DNA from: Rhodanobacter sp.
Lineage (GTDB): Bacteria; Pseudomonadota; Gammaproteobacteria; Xanthomonadales; Rhodanobacteraceae
Length of the DNA: 64,000 nt
Reading direction: 5' to 3'
Assembly (NCBI GenBank): GCA_004298045.1
Contig: SCRM01000019.1
Span: 203,195-267,194, forward strand
Part shown: positions 55,488 through 64,000 of the stretch, in pieces
Layout: each line of letters opens with the position of its first letter
How positions within the stretch are numbered: the first letter of the stretch is position 1
The notes under the pieces: generated by a model
What the model saw: only the letters and a program-made list of their open reading frames with translations
What the model was told of the DNA's origin: nothing
The model's database searches: none
Program-made: the position numbers and the translations under genes

Positions 55488-56255
55488 TCAGACCAGACCA
55501 TCCTGAATAAGTTTAAAGCTTTCGGCACGGTTATATTTAAAGTTGGAAGGTTTTTTTTGATAACCGACCTCGATTATTTGACCGATACGCAACCACCGAA
55601 AATCTTCGTCATGGCCAATATACGGTCGTGCTCCATCCAAAATCACTAGGTTGTAGCTCAGCAAGAGGTCCGTAACACGCCCTGTGTAGGTCCCGTATCC
55701 ATCATCATCTCCGGCATTGTCCTGCCGCAACATCTCGGGTGATGGCATCCTCATTGGCCTGAGGGCACCATCGACATCGGGGATAACGATGTCCGGCGGG
55801 TTGGTCCGGTTAATCATTTTTGACACGCGCTTGGCGCACTTGGTCAGCCGCTTGGCCTCGGCTGGAGAGACGTCGACCATAGGCTCGGGTGTTTGCCCGC
55901 GATTATATTGTGCCTCGGCCTCCGCCACAAGCTCCAGCTTGCGCGCGATTCGCGCAAGACTCTGGTCTCCCGTCTCGCCCATTGGCAAGAGGCCGGCCGT
56001 CGGGGTCAACATGAGTACCAGCGCCCTTTCATTGCGTACCAGTTGGCGGGAGGACGTCCATTCCCCAGTGGAGGTCACCATGTCTTCCTTAACTGCGATC
56101 TGGTCATTAAGCAATATAAATTCACTCTTATCCCAAACCTCGATCCCATCACTAGCTTCCGCGAATTCAGCAATAGTTATGAAGTAACCATTATTGATTG
56201 CTTCCAGTATCCGTGCGTATTTCCGCAGATCAACGCCTTTGTCCACCAGACTCAT
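55488..56255 (-). CDS. Hypothetical protein
   Basis: The product is 255 residues beginning MSLVDKGVDLRKYARILEA at 56255, with a strong GGAGGAAG ribosome-binding site. It is hydrophilic with mixed alpha and beta character. Segments such as ITIAEFAEASDG and RWLRIGQIIEVGYQ have no family I recognise. It converges with the giant recombinase-like gene, 105 bases apart, and its base composition is more AT-rich than the chromosome to the left. It is probably island cargo. Confidence 0.65.
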   Translation of the reverse strand: MSLVDKGVDLRKYARILEAINNGYFITIAEFAEASDGIEVWDKSEFILLNDQIAVKEDMVTSTGEWTSSRQLVRNERALVLMLTPTAGLLPMGETGDQSLARIARKLELVAEAEAQYNRGQTPEPMVDVSPAEAKRLTKCAKRVSKMINRTNPPDIVIPDVDGALRPMRMPSPEMLRQDNAGDDDGYGTYTGRVTDLLLSYNLVILDGARPYIGHDEDFRWLRIGQIIEVGYQKKPSNFKYNRAESFKLIQDGLV

Positions 56256-56604
56256 TTTTCTTCCTCCACGATAAAGGTATCCACAAGGCAAGACCAACGC
56301 CGCGTCCGCCACGAAGCACTAGCGATCGCGACGAAGACATCGTGGCACCGCTTTTGGGCAGGGCTGCGCCTCCAACAAGTGGTTCAACGGCCCGTCGCAG
56401 CGCGGATTTGCTGTTTTTGGCAAATTTTTGGCTTGACAACCGGGGGTGTACTGTTTCTCCCACATTGGAGATGACCCACAACCAATCTGGAGTGACCCCT
56501 TACCGCGGACCAGCTGGAGCAGTTGAAACCTCGGGGGAAAGGACTCGCCGCACCGTGGCCCGTGACCACCGCGACAGCTGAAAGGCAACGATTGCGTTGC
56601 AACT

Positions 56605-56640
56605 GGGTGCCCGTGGCGATACTCGAACTCCCGACCGCCG
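56605..56640 (-). other. Degenerate tRNA 3'-half-like sequence
   Basis: On the minus strand GTCGGGAGTTCGAG followed by TATCGCCACGGGCACC has a T-loop-like TTCGA and an acceptor-like end. The T-stem does not pair well and no 5' half is found, so it is not a working tRNA. It lies in the gap 56256-56756, where I see no gene. It could be an old attachment-site remnant. Confidence 0.3.
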
Positions 56641-56756
56641 CATAGAGTGGTACGCCGCCGGGAGGTCATCGGGTACGCCCCGTTCACCGGCCGGGGCTTC
56701 AATCCAGCGCAGGATCCGTTCTTCCAGCACCTCTTATTCGACGCCTGTCCTTCCCC

Positions 56757-56978
56757 ATGTGTGGTCGCTTCGCCCAGTACGCCCCCATCGACCTCGCCGC
56801 CGGCGACAAGGCGGCGCTGCGTGAGCTGGATCCCCAGCTGAACCTTGCCGGTGCGCTCAAGCAGCGCGAACCGCGCTACAACCTCGCGCCGACGCAGATC
56901 GCTGCCGTGCTGGCGCGCAATGCAGAGACCCAGCCGGAGGTGAAAGGCCTGCGTTGGGGGCTGGTGCCGTCCTGGCGG
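56757..56978 (+). pseudogene. SRAP (YedK/HMCES)-type DNA-crosslink protein, 5' fragment
   Basis: Starts MCGRFAQYAPIDLAAGD. The Cys after the initiator Met is the catalytic residue that crosslinks to abasic sites once Met is removed. RYNLAPTQIAAVL and GLRWGLVPSW are family signatures. After about 73 codons the homology stops where the IS3 element begins, so roughly two thirds of the gene are missing. The 3' part is not found on the other side of the IS. Confidence 0.75.
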
Positions 56979-57042
56979 CGTCCCCCATTTCTAAGTAGCA
57001 CAATGGTTTGGAGTCCAATCCCCCAACGGAAGGAGATTGGAA

Positions 57043-57306
57043 GTGAAGAAGCGATTTACCGAAGAACAGATCATCAGCTTCCTGCGTGAGGCGGACGCCG
57101 GCCTGCCGGTCAAGGAGCTGTGTCGCAAGCACGGCTTCAGCGAGGCCTCCTACTACCCGTGGCGCAGCAAGTTCGGCGGTATGAGCGTGTCGGACGCTGA
57201 ACGCCTGAAGGAGCTGGAGACTGAAAATACGCGGCTGAAGAAGCTGCTGGCCGAGCAGATGCTCGAGAACGAGGTGATCAAGAACGTCCTGCGAAAAAAA
57301 CCGTAG
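57043..57306 (+). CDS. IS3-family OrfA
   Basis: DNA-binding regulator of the transposase, 87 residues: VKKRFTEEQIISFLREADAG, helix-turn-helix SEASYYPWRSKFGG, then a leucine-zipper-like helix (LKELETENTRLKKLLAEQ). The start is GTG at 57043 behind AAGGAG. It ends just after A7 at 57294-57300, where a -1 shift would join it to orfB. Confidence 0.85.
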   Translation: MKKRFTEEQIISFLREADAGLPVKELCRKHGFSEASYYPWRSKFGGMSVSDAERLKELETENTRLKKLLAEQMLENEVIKNVLRKKP

Positions 57307-57938
57307 GCGCATCGGCTCGGCGAGCGTTGGTGCGCCAGATGATCGACCAGGGACTGAGCGAGCGGCGGTCGTTGCGTGTCGTGGGCATGAGTACGAGCGC
57401 ATACCGTTATCAGGCGCAGCCGGGCCGCAACGTGGCATTGCGGCGGCGGATCGTGGAGCTGGCGGAGCGGCACAAACGTTACGGAGTGGGGATGATCCAT
57501 CTGAAGCTTCTGCAGGAAGGCGACGAGCCGGTGAACTACAAGCGTGTGGAGGGGTTGTATTGGGAGGAACGGCTGCAGGTGCGTCGGCGCAAGCGGAAGA
57601 AAGTGCCGGCGAGCGAGCGGCAGGCGCTGTTTCGTCCGTCGGCACCGAACGAGGTGTGGTCAATGGGTTTCGTGTTCGATCGCACCGCCGACGCTCGTGT
57701 CCTGAAGTGCCGGACCATCGTCGATGACGCCACGCACGAGTCGGTGGGCATCGAGGTTGAACGAGCCATCTCCGGCATCGGCGTGCCGCGTGTGCTGGGT
57801 CGCATGGCGATCGTTCGCGGCCTGCCCAAGACGATTCGCACGGACAACGGCAAAGAGTCTTGCGGCAAGACGGTGGTCGCTTGGGCGTACGGAGGCGGTG
57901 TGCAGTTGCGATTGATTGAACCCGGCAAGCCGAACCAG
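57294..57938 (+). pseudogene. IS3-family OrfB transposase, truncated
   Basis: Reached by a -1 frameshift from orfA. The DDE domain is damaged. The first catalytic Asp (normally WSMDFVFD) is Gly here (WSMGFVFD). The second region RTDNGKES is kept. Homology ends at PGKPNQ, where the segment with the catalytic Glu should follow. The open frame runs on for 18 unrelated codons to the start of the STAND gene. Confidence 0.8.
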
Positions 57939-57991
57939 AAAGAAGCACCGCCGAGAGAGACACCGACAATCGAGCGAGGAGCACGAGAAGC

Positions 57992-60900
57992 ATGACTTCG
58001 CCTGAACTCACCGGCGGCGCCGGATTTACCTACGAAGACGCGGTTACCGCACACTACCTCGTAGCGATGGTTGGTGGCACGACGGCGGCGGCCCTCAATG
58101 CGAGGATCGTTCAGCGAGTCGCTCAACAGCAGGCCGATTTCGGCGAACCGCTCGACGACGTGATCGTTGATGCCGCCTCCTTGGCGGACGGAACGGTCAT
58201 GCGGCTGTCGCTGCAGGTCAAGCGTTCGCTGACGATCTCGGGAGCGACAGCCAACAGCGACTTCCGTGAAGTGATCCAGCGTAGCTGGCAGACGCTGCAG
58301 AAGCCCGATTTTCGCGAGCACGTGGATCGCGTTAGAGCGGTCACGGGATCGGTGGCGGAGGATACGTTCCGGGCTTTCGCAACCGTGTGCGAATGGGCAC
58401 GCGCCTCCGACACAACCGCGGCTTTCATGCAACGGTTTGCTGACCACGGGAACGCTTCGGCCACTCAGCGTGCAGTGGCCGAAGCAGTTCGAATGGTTGC
58501 GCAGGACGCAGCCATACCGCTATCCGATGACCAGCTACACCGTCTGTTTTCGCACTTGGTAATGATCCGGTTTGACTTCCTTAACGCTGGATCGACACAC
58601 GAAGCGGAGGCCATTGCCAGCCTGCAACACGCGCTGGCGCCGAGGCAAGTGGCGCGTGCCAGCGATTTGTGGAATTTGCTGCGTCAGTCCGCTCGCGATG
58701 GCGCGGGGCGCAGCGCTGTGACCACTCGCGCATCGCTCGGGCGCACGCTGGCTGGCTGGCGTTTCGCGGATTCGCCCGCCTTCGCCCGCGACATGCAGAC
58801 GCTGCGTAACAGCACACGCCACTGGATCGACCAACAGGCCGACGACATCGGTGGGATGCACCTCACGCGACAGGTTCTACGCGAACAGCTCAGCACTCAG
58901 ATGGCAGCCCACCGCCTGACGCTGATCAAAGGCCTTCCCGGCACCGGCAAGACAGTGCTACTGCGTGACTTGGTGCAAGCACTGGCCGCTGATGGCACCA
59001 CCTTATTTCTCACCGCCAACCGGCTCTCTGGCCGCAGCTGGTCGGAGCATGCCCGTGCGATGGGTTTGGCGACGACATCGATCGAGCCGTTGCTCTTGGA
59101 GGTCGCGGCCACCGGCCATGCCACGATGCTCATCGATGGCTTGGACCGCATCACGCCGGACCAGCGTGCGGTTGTGACCGACTTGCTCGGTCAGCTTCTG
59201 ACGAACTCGGCGCTTTCCGACTGGAGGGTGGTCGCCACCGCGCGCGACGCCGGCATCGAGCCCCTGCGCAACTGGGTGCCTCCTGCGCTGTTCGCTAGCG
59301 GCGGCGTGGGCTATGTCGATGTGGATAACTTAACTGACGAAGAGGCCGGCTCGCTTGCTGATTCGCTGCCGGCGTTGCAACCGCTCTTGACCGGTGGGAA
59401 CGATCGCGTGCGGACACTAGCGCGCCGACCGTTTTTCGCTGCAGTGCTGGCGCGAGGGCTATCGCAGGCGGCTTACCCCTCCGGGTTTGCACCTCAATCG
59501 GAAGTGGATCTCGTGGAGGCTTGGTGGACACGGGGCGGCTACGATGCCCACGCACCCCAAGCCCTGGCGCGGCAACGCGGGCTGATCGAACTGGCTGAGC
59601 GCAGCGCACCCGATCTGGGCCGCAATGTCCGCATTCGCGACCTGACTGCGGCGACGCGAGATGTGCTCCCGGCGCTGGAGGAGGACGGCCTAGTGCAGCA
59701 ACTGAGTACGGGACATACGGCGCAGTTCAGCCACGACATCTTCTTTGAGTGGTCGTTCTTCCACTTGCTGCTTGACCAAGCGGATGACTGGATTGCGGCC
59801 CTGATCGCGGCCGGTGAGCCACCTGCTCTGGCGCGGGTGGTGGAGCTGCTATCGCAGGCAACTTATTCGATTCCTAACCAGTGGTCACGCGACCTCCACT
59901 CGCTCGAGGGTGCTCAGGTGCGACCGCAATGGTTGCGCGCTTGGCTCGTGGCGCCGGTTTTCAGCCCACGCTTCGCCGAGCACATCGACGTGTTTACTGT
60001 GGCATTAACGGCGAATGACCACCGGCTCTTCGGAAAGCTCTTGGTGTGGATGCAGGCTGAGAAGACGACGCCCAATCCCATGGTGCTGTCCGGAGCCCTT
60101 GGGGGGGATCTGGACCCCGTGGCGCGTATCCGTATCGCGGATTCGCTGGGCTGGCCGTCGGATTTCGCGGCGTGGCGTCGCCTGCTCACCTGGTTGATAG
60201 AGCGGATTGATTCGGTTCCAGACACTTATTTGAAAGACCTCGTCACGCTGTTCGAAACTTGGCAGATCTTTGCCGCGGACTACCCCAATGCAGTGTCGCG
60301 GCGCATCGTGGCGCAGTGCGCGATTTGGTTACACGCGATCGAAGACGAACATGCGGAGCACTGGCTTTGGCGCAACAGGCCAGCGAACGAAGCCACGCCG
60401 CGTCCTCGCGTTCCCATGCAGTTGGAGACGGAGTTGCGCGCATTGGTACTGCGCGCGGCGCGGGCCTATGCGGATGTAGTGGATACGTATCTCACGAAGG
60501 TCGAGACTATCGAGCGCTGGTCAGATGGTGCATTCCGTGAGCTCATGTCCTATGCGCCGCTGTTGGCGCAAACGCATCCTGCGCGACTCGCGCAGGTCGC
60601 CAGGCGTTGGTTCATGAGAGAGCTGCCGGACGACGCATCAGCACGGTGGCATCGCGAGGCGTGTGAGGAGCGTCGTCGACGCAAGGAAGCCGAGGCAACC
60701 CCGCTAGAGAGCCGATCGCGTTTAGACATGCTTGCGCTCGCGAGCCCGCCGATCATGCACCACGCATTTTCCCACCACGATTGGGACCGCTTGTCGATTG
60801 GTGGTGACCATCAAGGTTTCTTCCCTGCCTCGCCTCTGCGCGAACCGTTCCATTCGCTGTTTATGCACGATCCGGCGACGGCGCTCGCGCTGATCCGCGA

Positions 60901-63376
60901 CGTGACGAACCATGCCACCACAGCATGGTGTCAATTGCATCGGCACTGCCATGGCAGCGCGACGCCATTGCCCCTTGTACTGGCGTTTCCATGGGGGCGG
61001 CAGGAATTCTGGGGGGACGATGGGCACTACTACTGGTTTCGCGGCCATCGTGGACCTCAGGTTGTGGAGTGTGCACTTATGTCACTGGAGCGCTGGGCCA
61101 TCGCGCAGCTCGATGACGGACGCTCGTTGGACGAAGTGCTGCAACAGCTGCTGGAAGGGCACTTGAATATCGGCGTCCTCGGGATCGCGGTGCACGTGGC
61201 CTTGCGGGCAAAGCAAGTGTCGCCAACGACCCTGGCACTGCTGCGCTGCCTTAGATTGTGGCGGCTAGACCTGCAGCGCAAAGTCCAAGAGCAGCAACTG
61301 CAAAGTGCCGGGCTGATTGGCTTCGACAAAGCAGGTGCCGATGCGGTGCACCGACAGGCTGTCGCCGACAGTAACCAGTTGCCGTCGCGCCGCCTCGAAC
61401 TGCGTGACCTGGTGCCGTTCTTCGTCCTCGGTGGCGATGCGACGCTGCGGAACGCGTGCCGCGCAGCTCTCGATGACTTCCCGAACAAGCTGGAGTTCGC
61501 CTATCAGGAAGAGGCGCAGGACTCGGGACATGTGGCTGAGCTGCGCCGCACGGCCGAACTATGGTCCGAGTTGGGCCATGCCGAGAACTACACAACCGAG
61601 CCAATCCCCGGCCGCAACGATGTGGTTCAGATCTCGATGAGCAGTCCGCGACATGAAGCCCCCGAAGTACAGGAGGCCTTGCGACGCCATGGGCAGGCAG
61701 CGAGCGAGATGGAGTTATGGCTGTGGGTTGATAAGTCCTTTGCGTCACAGGAATTGGCGGCAGGACTGTCGTTGGACCAAGCGGTTGAGCGTGCGGGTGA
61801 GTTTAGTAACCGAGTTGTTACTGAGCGGTCAATATCACAGATGCCCGAAAGCAGGCTCGTGGAAGGTGCAATTGCTGGAACGGCAGCGGCCGTGATTTGC
61901 TTTGCCGACGCGAGTGAGCATGAGGCTTGGGCCAATGCAACCATCGAAAGCTTTCGCATTGCGCCGGACGAGATGTCCGACGATACGTTTACCGGATCAG
62001 TGATCCCTTGGCACCCGAAGATCTTCGTGGCGCATGCGCTGGCGGCGCGAATTAAGCGGGCTCGCGAACATCCTGACGATCGCGAAGCGCTTTATCGCTT
62101 GATCGCGCACCCGCTCGATGTAGTTTCGTTCGTTGCACTGGACGGCGTTGCTGGCTGCTGGGAGCGTGATTCGCGGTTCGCCTGGTGTGGCCTAAACCTT
62201 GGGCTGAGGTTGGCCCAGCTCGTCAGCAGGCGAGACATGTGCCGACTCGACGCCGAAGCAAGGCGGCAAATGGAGTCTGACCACCGGGCCGCGATGTTTG
62301 CTATGGCCCTTGACGAGTGCCGTGCACAAGGTTCGCTACCTGCCTGGGTGTGCCCGCGACCATCGTGGAAGCGGGCCACGCCGGATGCTGAAAATTCACA
62401 GGCTCTTGGCGGGGCCGAAGATGAGGGGTGGCAGAGTACAGGCGATTTGTGGAGCGGCCAGTACGCCGCGAAGGTCTTGCAGAGAATTCCCGTGGTGGCA
62501 GTCATGGCCAGTGCGGGCCGTTCGCAATTTATCGACGCCCTTGAAGCGTTTGTCGGCTGGACACTCGACACGATCAACCCGATGTGGCGAACCCAGCAGC
62601 ACCGCGGCCGTGACCGTGGCGATGGAAACCTGTACGAGTGGGAGGATCAGCTGGGTCGGTTGGTGGCAAGCGTTGCACCCCACCTTCCAGCTGATGAGAC
62701 CTTGCAGAAGCTGCTGCAGCCGATCTTCGCGCAGCCCGACGGGATAGCAATGCGACTACTCGCGCCGTTCACCGTATCGCTGGTCTGCGGCGAAGTTCTC
62801 GATGCGCCGGAGCTTCGTGATGACACGCTGCTCCTGCTGCAGGCCGTACTCGAGAGGGTGCTGAAAAACCACGACCTGCGCCACTCGTCGCACAACGATG
62901 GACGAATAGGCGGCTTCGATCTGCCAAGGCTGATCAAGTCGCTGCTCTTCGTAATTGTCGATCACGCACCGGGCGCTACGCGCTTCGCAAACGGCCTCTG
63001 GGATGACCTTGGCAAGGTGATGCCGCTGGTTGACCGCATCGTGAGCGTCGCCGGCTGGCATCCCTACGTTGCGCGTCAGTTCGTCGTGCTATGCGAGCGT
63101 TCCGGCGCGGCGTATCCGGCCGACACCTTCACCGACCAAGTGCTGGCGCAGGCGATCGACGGGCGCTTGCCTACCAACTGGAAAGGCTCCTCGATACCAG
63201 CTGCAATCGCTGCCCTGGTGCAGGCACACGCCGATCAACAGCATCCTTTGCCAGTTGATCTGGCTCGTAAGCTGTTACAGGTGCTGGACGCGCTGATCGA
63301 TCTTGGCGACCGACGCAGCGCGGCCCTGCAACAGAGTGAGTCCTTCCGCGGCGTCCACCTCACGGCGCCTGCTTGA
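57992..63376 (+). CDS. Avs-like STAND NTPase with N-terminal nuclease domain
   Basis: The product is 1,794 residues. N-terminal GFTYEDAV followed by DDVIVD (55-60) and LQVKR (74-78) matches the Cap4/DUF4297-type PD-(D/E)xK nuclease pattern. A STAND-type NTPase follows: Walker A GLPGTGKT (314-321), Walker B LIDGLDR (380-386), and SHDIFFEWSFFHLLLD as an end-of-module helix. About 1,100 further residues, helical and without recognised repeats, would be the sensor. Size and layout resemble antiviral Avs proteins, which detect phage proteins and then activate a nuclease. ATG at 57992 follows GAGGAGCACGAGAAGC. The ligand sensed is unknown. Confidence 0.72.
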   Translation: MTSPELTGGAGFTYEDAVTAHYLVAMVGGTTAAALNARIVQRVAQQQADFGEPLDDVIVDAASLADGTVMRLSLQVKRSLTISGATANSDFREVIQRSWQTLQKPDFREHVDRVRAVTGSVAEDTFRAFATVCEWARASDTTAAFMQRFADHGNASATQRAVAEAVRMVAQDAAIPLSDDQLHRLFSHLVMIRFDFLNAGSTHEAEAIASLQHALAPRQVARASDLWNLLRQSARDGAGRSAVTTRASLGRTLAGWRFADSPAFARDMQTLRNSTRHWIDQQADDIGGMHLTRQVLREQLSTQMAAHRLTLIKGLPGTGKTVLLRDLVQALAADGTTLFLTANRLSGRSWSEHARAMGLATTSIEPLLLEVAATGHATMLIDGLDRITPDQRAVVTDLLGQLLTNSALSDWRVVATARDAGIEPLRNWVPPALFASGGVGYVDVDNLTDEEAGSLADSLPALQPLLTGGNDRVRTLARRPFFAAVLARGLSQAAYPSGFAPQSEVDLVEAWWTRGGYDAHAPQALARQRGLIELAERSAPDLGRNVRIRDLTAATRDVLPALEEDGLVQQLSTGHTAQFSHDIFFEWSFFHLLLDQADDWIAALIAAGEPPALARVVELLSQATYSIPNQWSRDLHSLEGAQVRPQWLRAWLVAPVFSPRFAEHIDVFTVALTANDHRLFGKLLVWMQAEKTTPNPMVLSGALGGDLDPVARIRIADSLGWPSDFAAWRRLLTWLIERIDSVPDTYLKDLVTLFETWQIFAADYPNAVSRRIVAQCAIWLHAIEDEHAEHWLWRNRPANEATPRPRVPMQLETELRALVLRAARAYADVVDTYLTKVETIERWSDGAFRELMSYAPLLAQTHPARLAQVARRWFMRELPDDASARWHREACEERRRRKEAEATPLESRSRLDMLALASPPIMHHAFSHHDWDRLSIGGDHQGFFPASPLREPFHSLFMHDPATALALIRDVTNHATTAWCQLHRHCHGSATPLPLVLAFPWGRQEFWGDDGHYYWFRGHRGPQVVECALMSLERWAIAQLDDGRSLDEVLQQLLEGHLNIGVLGIAVHVALRAKQVSPTTLALLRCLRLWRLDLQRKVQEQQLQSAGLIGFDKAGADAVHRQAVADSNQLPSRRLELRDLVPFFVLGGDATLRNACRAALDDFPNKLEFAYQEEAQDSGHVAELRRTAELWSELGHAENYTTEPIPGRNDVVQISMSSPRHEAPEVQEALRRHGQAASEMELWLWVDKSFASQELAAGLSLDQAVERAGEFSNRVVTERSISQMPESRLVEGAIAGTAAAVICFADASEHEAWANATIESFRIAPDEMSDDTFTGSVIPWHPKIFVAHALAARIKRAREHPDDREALYRLIAHPLDVVSFVALDGVAGCWERDSRFAWCGLNLGLRLAQLVSRRDMCRLDAEARRQMESDHRAAMFAMALDECRAQGSLPAWVCPRPSWKRATPDAENSQALGGAEDEGWQSTGDLWSGQYAAKVLQRIPVVAVMASAGRSQFIDALEAFVGWTLDTINPMWRTQQHRGRDRGDGNLYEWEDQLGRLVASVAPHLPADETLQKLLQPIFAQPDGIAMRLLAPFTVSLVCGEVLDAPELRDDTLLLLQAVLERVLKNHDLRHSSHNDGRIGGFDLPRLIKSLLFVIVDHAPGATRFANGLWDDLGKVMPLVDRIVSVAGWHPYVARQFVVLCERSGAAYPADTFTDQVLAQAIDGRLPTNWKGSSIPAAIAALVQAHADQQHPLPVDLARKLLQVLDALIDLGDRRSAALQQSESFRGVHLTAPA

Positions 63377-63422
63377 GGTGGCCGTTACTCGATATGATTG
63401 ATTCCTAGCCAAGGAAGAACCG

Positions 63423-63728
63423 ATGCGCACATACGGAGTCATTTGCGACGCCACCGGCTACGTCGCCTATGTTGGCCATGCTGTTAGTCCTGAGGACGCA
63501 TGTATTCGAGCGACGAAAGACGCCGGAGCTTGGGGAACGGTCGGGCCGTTTCAGCGCTCTATCGCTGGGGCGCCCAAGGACGACGATCAGGCTTGGCTTG
63601 AGCTGTCGGTATACGACGTGAGTGGGCTCCTCGAACCAATTCCCGACGTGGGCATCGAGGATGAGACCGCCATGGCTGCAATGACCGAGGATACCCACAT
63701 CGACCAGTTCATCGCTCGGCAGTATTGA
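63423..63728 (+). CDS. Small hypothetical protein
   Basis: The product is 101 residues, acidic, starting MRTYGVICDATGYVAYVGHA with AAGGAAG upstream. No family recognised. It lies 46 bases after the STAND gene in the same direction and may be co-transcribed, so it could be an accessory or simply the next cargo gene. Confidence 0.6.
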   Translation: MRTYGVICDATGYVAYVGHAVSPEDACIRATKDAGAWGTVGPFQRSIAGAPKDDDQAWLELSVYDVSGLLEPIPDVGIEDETAMAAMTEDTHIDQFIARQY

Positions 63729-63861
63729 GTGCGTGTGGTCAAGGTGAAGAATCGGGCGACTCTTGACACGTGATTGGGTGGCCGTGGTTGTGAGTCCGTA
63801 GCCAGCGCGTGGTTGACGCCAAGCGGCCTCGGTGCTGCCGCGCCCGGGGTGGCCAAGACAC

Positions 63862-64000
63862 TCATTCGTCCTCCGGCCATTCAAGCCGTGTGGTTTCCCG
63901 CAACGGGCCATCGGGGCATTCCTTGCCCCACGTGGTCACATCGTCGGTGGAATCCACCGCCAAGCTCATGCTGGCCACGGATGCCGTTGCGGCAGCAAAC
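63862..64000 (-). CDS. C-terminal end of an unidentified protein (cut by window edge)
   Basis: Minus-strand frame open from the right edge to a TGA at 63862-63864, 45 residues ending TTRLEWPEDE. Acidic C-terminus, no family recognisable. It converges with the small gene at 63423. The 133 bases between the two stops contain nothing I can name. Confidence 0.4.
   Translation of the reverse strand, partial: FAAATASVASMSLAVDSTDDVTTWGKECPDGPLRETTRLEWPEDE

Larger units (their letters stand above)
56979..57938 (+). mobile_element. Decayed IS3-family insertion sequence
   Basis: Carries orfA, a poly-A frameshift site and a truncated orfB. The left boundary is placed where SRAP homology ends, near CCCCCATTTCTAAG. 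The right end is lost: orfB homology stops at about 57938, before the region encoding the last catalytic Glu. Terminal inverted repeats cannot be matched because the right end is missing. It is therefore immobile on its own. Confidence 0.8.

Noticed and set aside
56605..56680. Functional tRNA gene on the minus strand
   Set aside because: No 5' acceptor strand complementary to the 3' end, and the T-stem pairs poorly.
57952..57995. Fusion of orfB with the STAND protein
   Set aside because: The orfB frame stops at 57995 in a different frame from the STAND start at 57992; they only overlap by 4 bases.

Overview
The window is high-GC bacterial DNA with dense genes and short intergenic gaps. A DUF3247-type protein, the layout of the ATP synthase and succinate dehydrogenase genes, and a chemolithotrophic sulfur-oxidation locus suggest a gammaproteobacterium close to the Xanthomonadales (Rhodanobacteraceae-like). 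This assignment is inference from gene content, not a computed taxonomy.

Layout. (1) 1-3,733: minus-strand atpI-B-E-F-H-A, with atpA cut by the window edge and a recognisable promoter ahead of atpI. (2) 3,786-14,180: housekeeping and accessory genes: a phasin, queD, an MrfA/MrfB-type DNA-repair helicase/exonuclease pair, an MFS transporter, a DsbG-like disulfide protein, a DUF3247 protein, a TPR protein with a degenerate aspartyl-hydroxylase-like domain, and two small unknowns. (3) 14,424-19,793: sdhCDAB, then a convergent ETF-ubiquinone oxidoreductase. (4) 20,137-22,394: a ComA-like phosphosulfolactate synthase with an MmgE/PrpD protein. (5) 22,695-40,953: a sulfur-oxidation island: psiE, periplasmic DsrE, tsdB-tsdA, a FadL-type porin, a CsoR-family repressor, soxH-like, soxB, soxZ, soxY, soxD, soxC, a periplasmic double rhodanese, a CAPx-repeat lipoprotein, a two-part YeeE/YedE transporter, a flavocytochrome-c-sulfide-dehydrogenase-like flavoprotein paired with a Rieske protein, a ModA-like binding protein and a second DsrE. 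No soxX or soxA is present. (6) 41,135-49,448: a molybdenum-cofactor module: moaA, moaCB fusion, moeA, moaD, moaE, a three-gene molybdate/tungstate ABC transporter and a rhodanese-MoeB fusion. (7) 49,645-64,000: a genomic island starting at a tRNA-3'-end-like sequence. It holds an 1,831-aa protein with three tyrosine-recombinase-like units, an unknown gene, an SRAP gene broken by a decayed IS3 element, and a 1,794-aa nuclease-STAND NTPase that looks like an Avs-type antiviral protein.

How it fits together. SoxC needs a molybdopterin (Mo-MPT) cofactor, and the adjacent module supplies molybdate uptake, MPT synthesis and Mo insertion, with no MobA seen (MobA would only be needed for the dinucleotide form). 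Periplasmic electrons from TsdA, SoxCD and the flavoprotein would pass to small cytochromes or the Rieske protein. Three intergenic copies of a 16-bp palindrome (ATACCC-N4-GGGTAT) lie ahead of psiE, yeeE and moaA/moaCB. They match the kind of site bound by CsoR/CstR-family repressors, and such a repressor is encoded in the middle of the island, so one sulfur-responsive regulon could tie the oxidation genes to the cofactor genes. The most novel material is the final island, where the giant recombinase-like protein and the STAND protein sit within 3 kb of each other.
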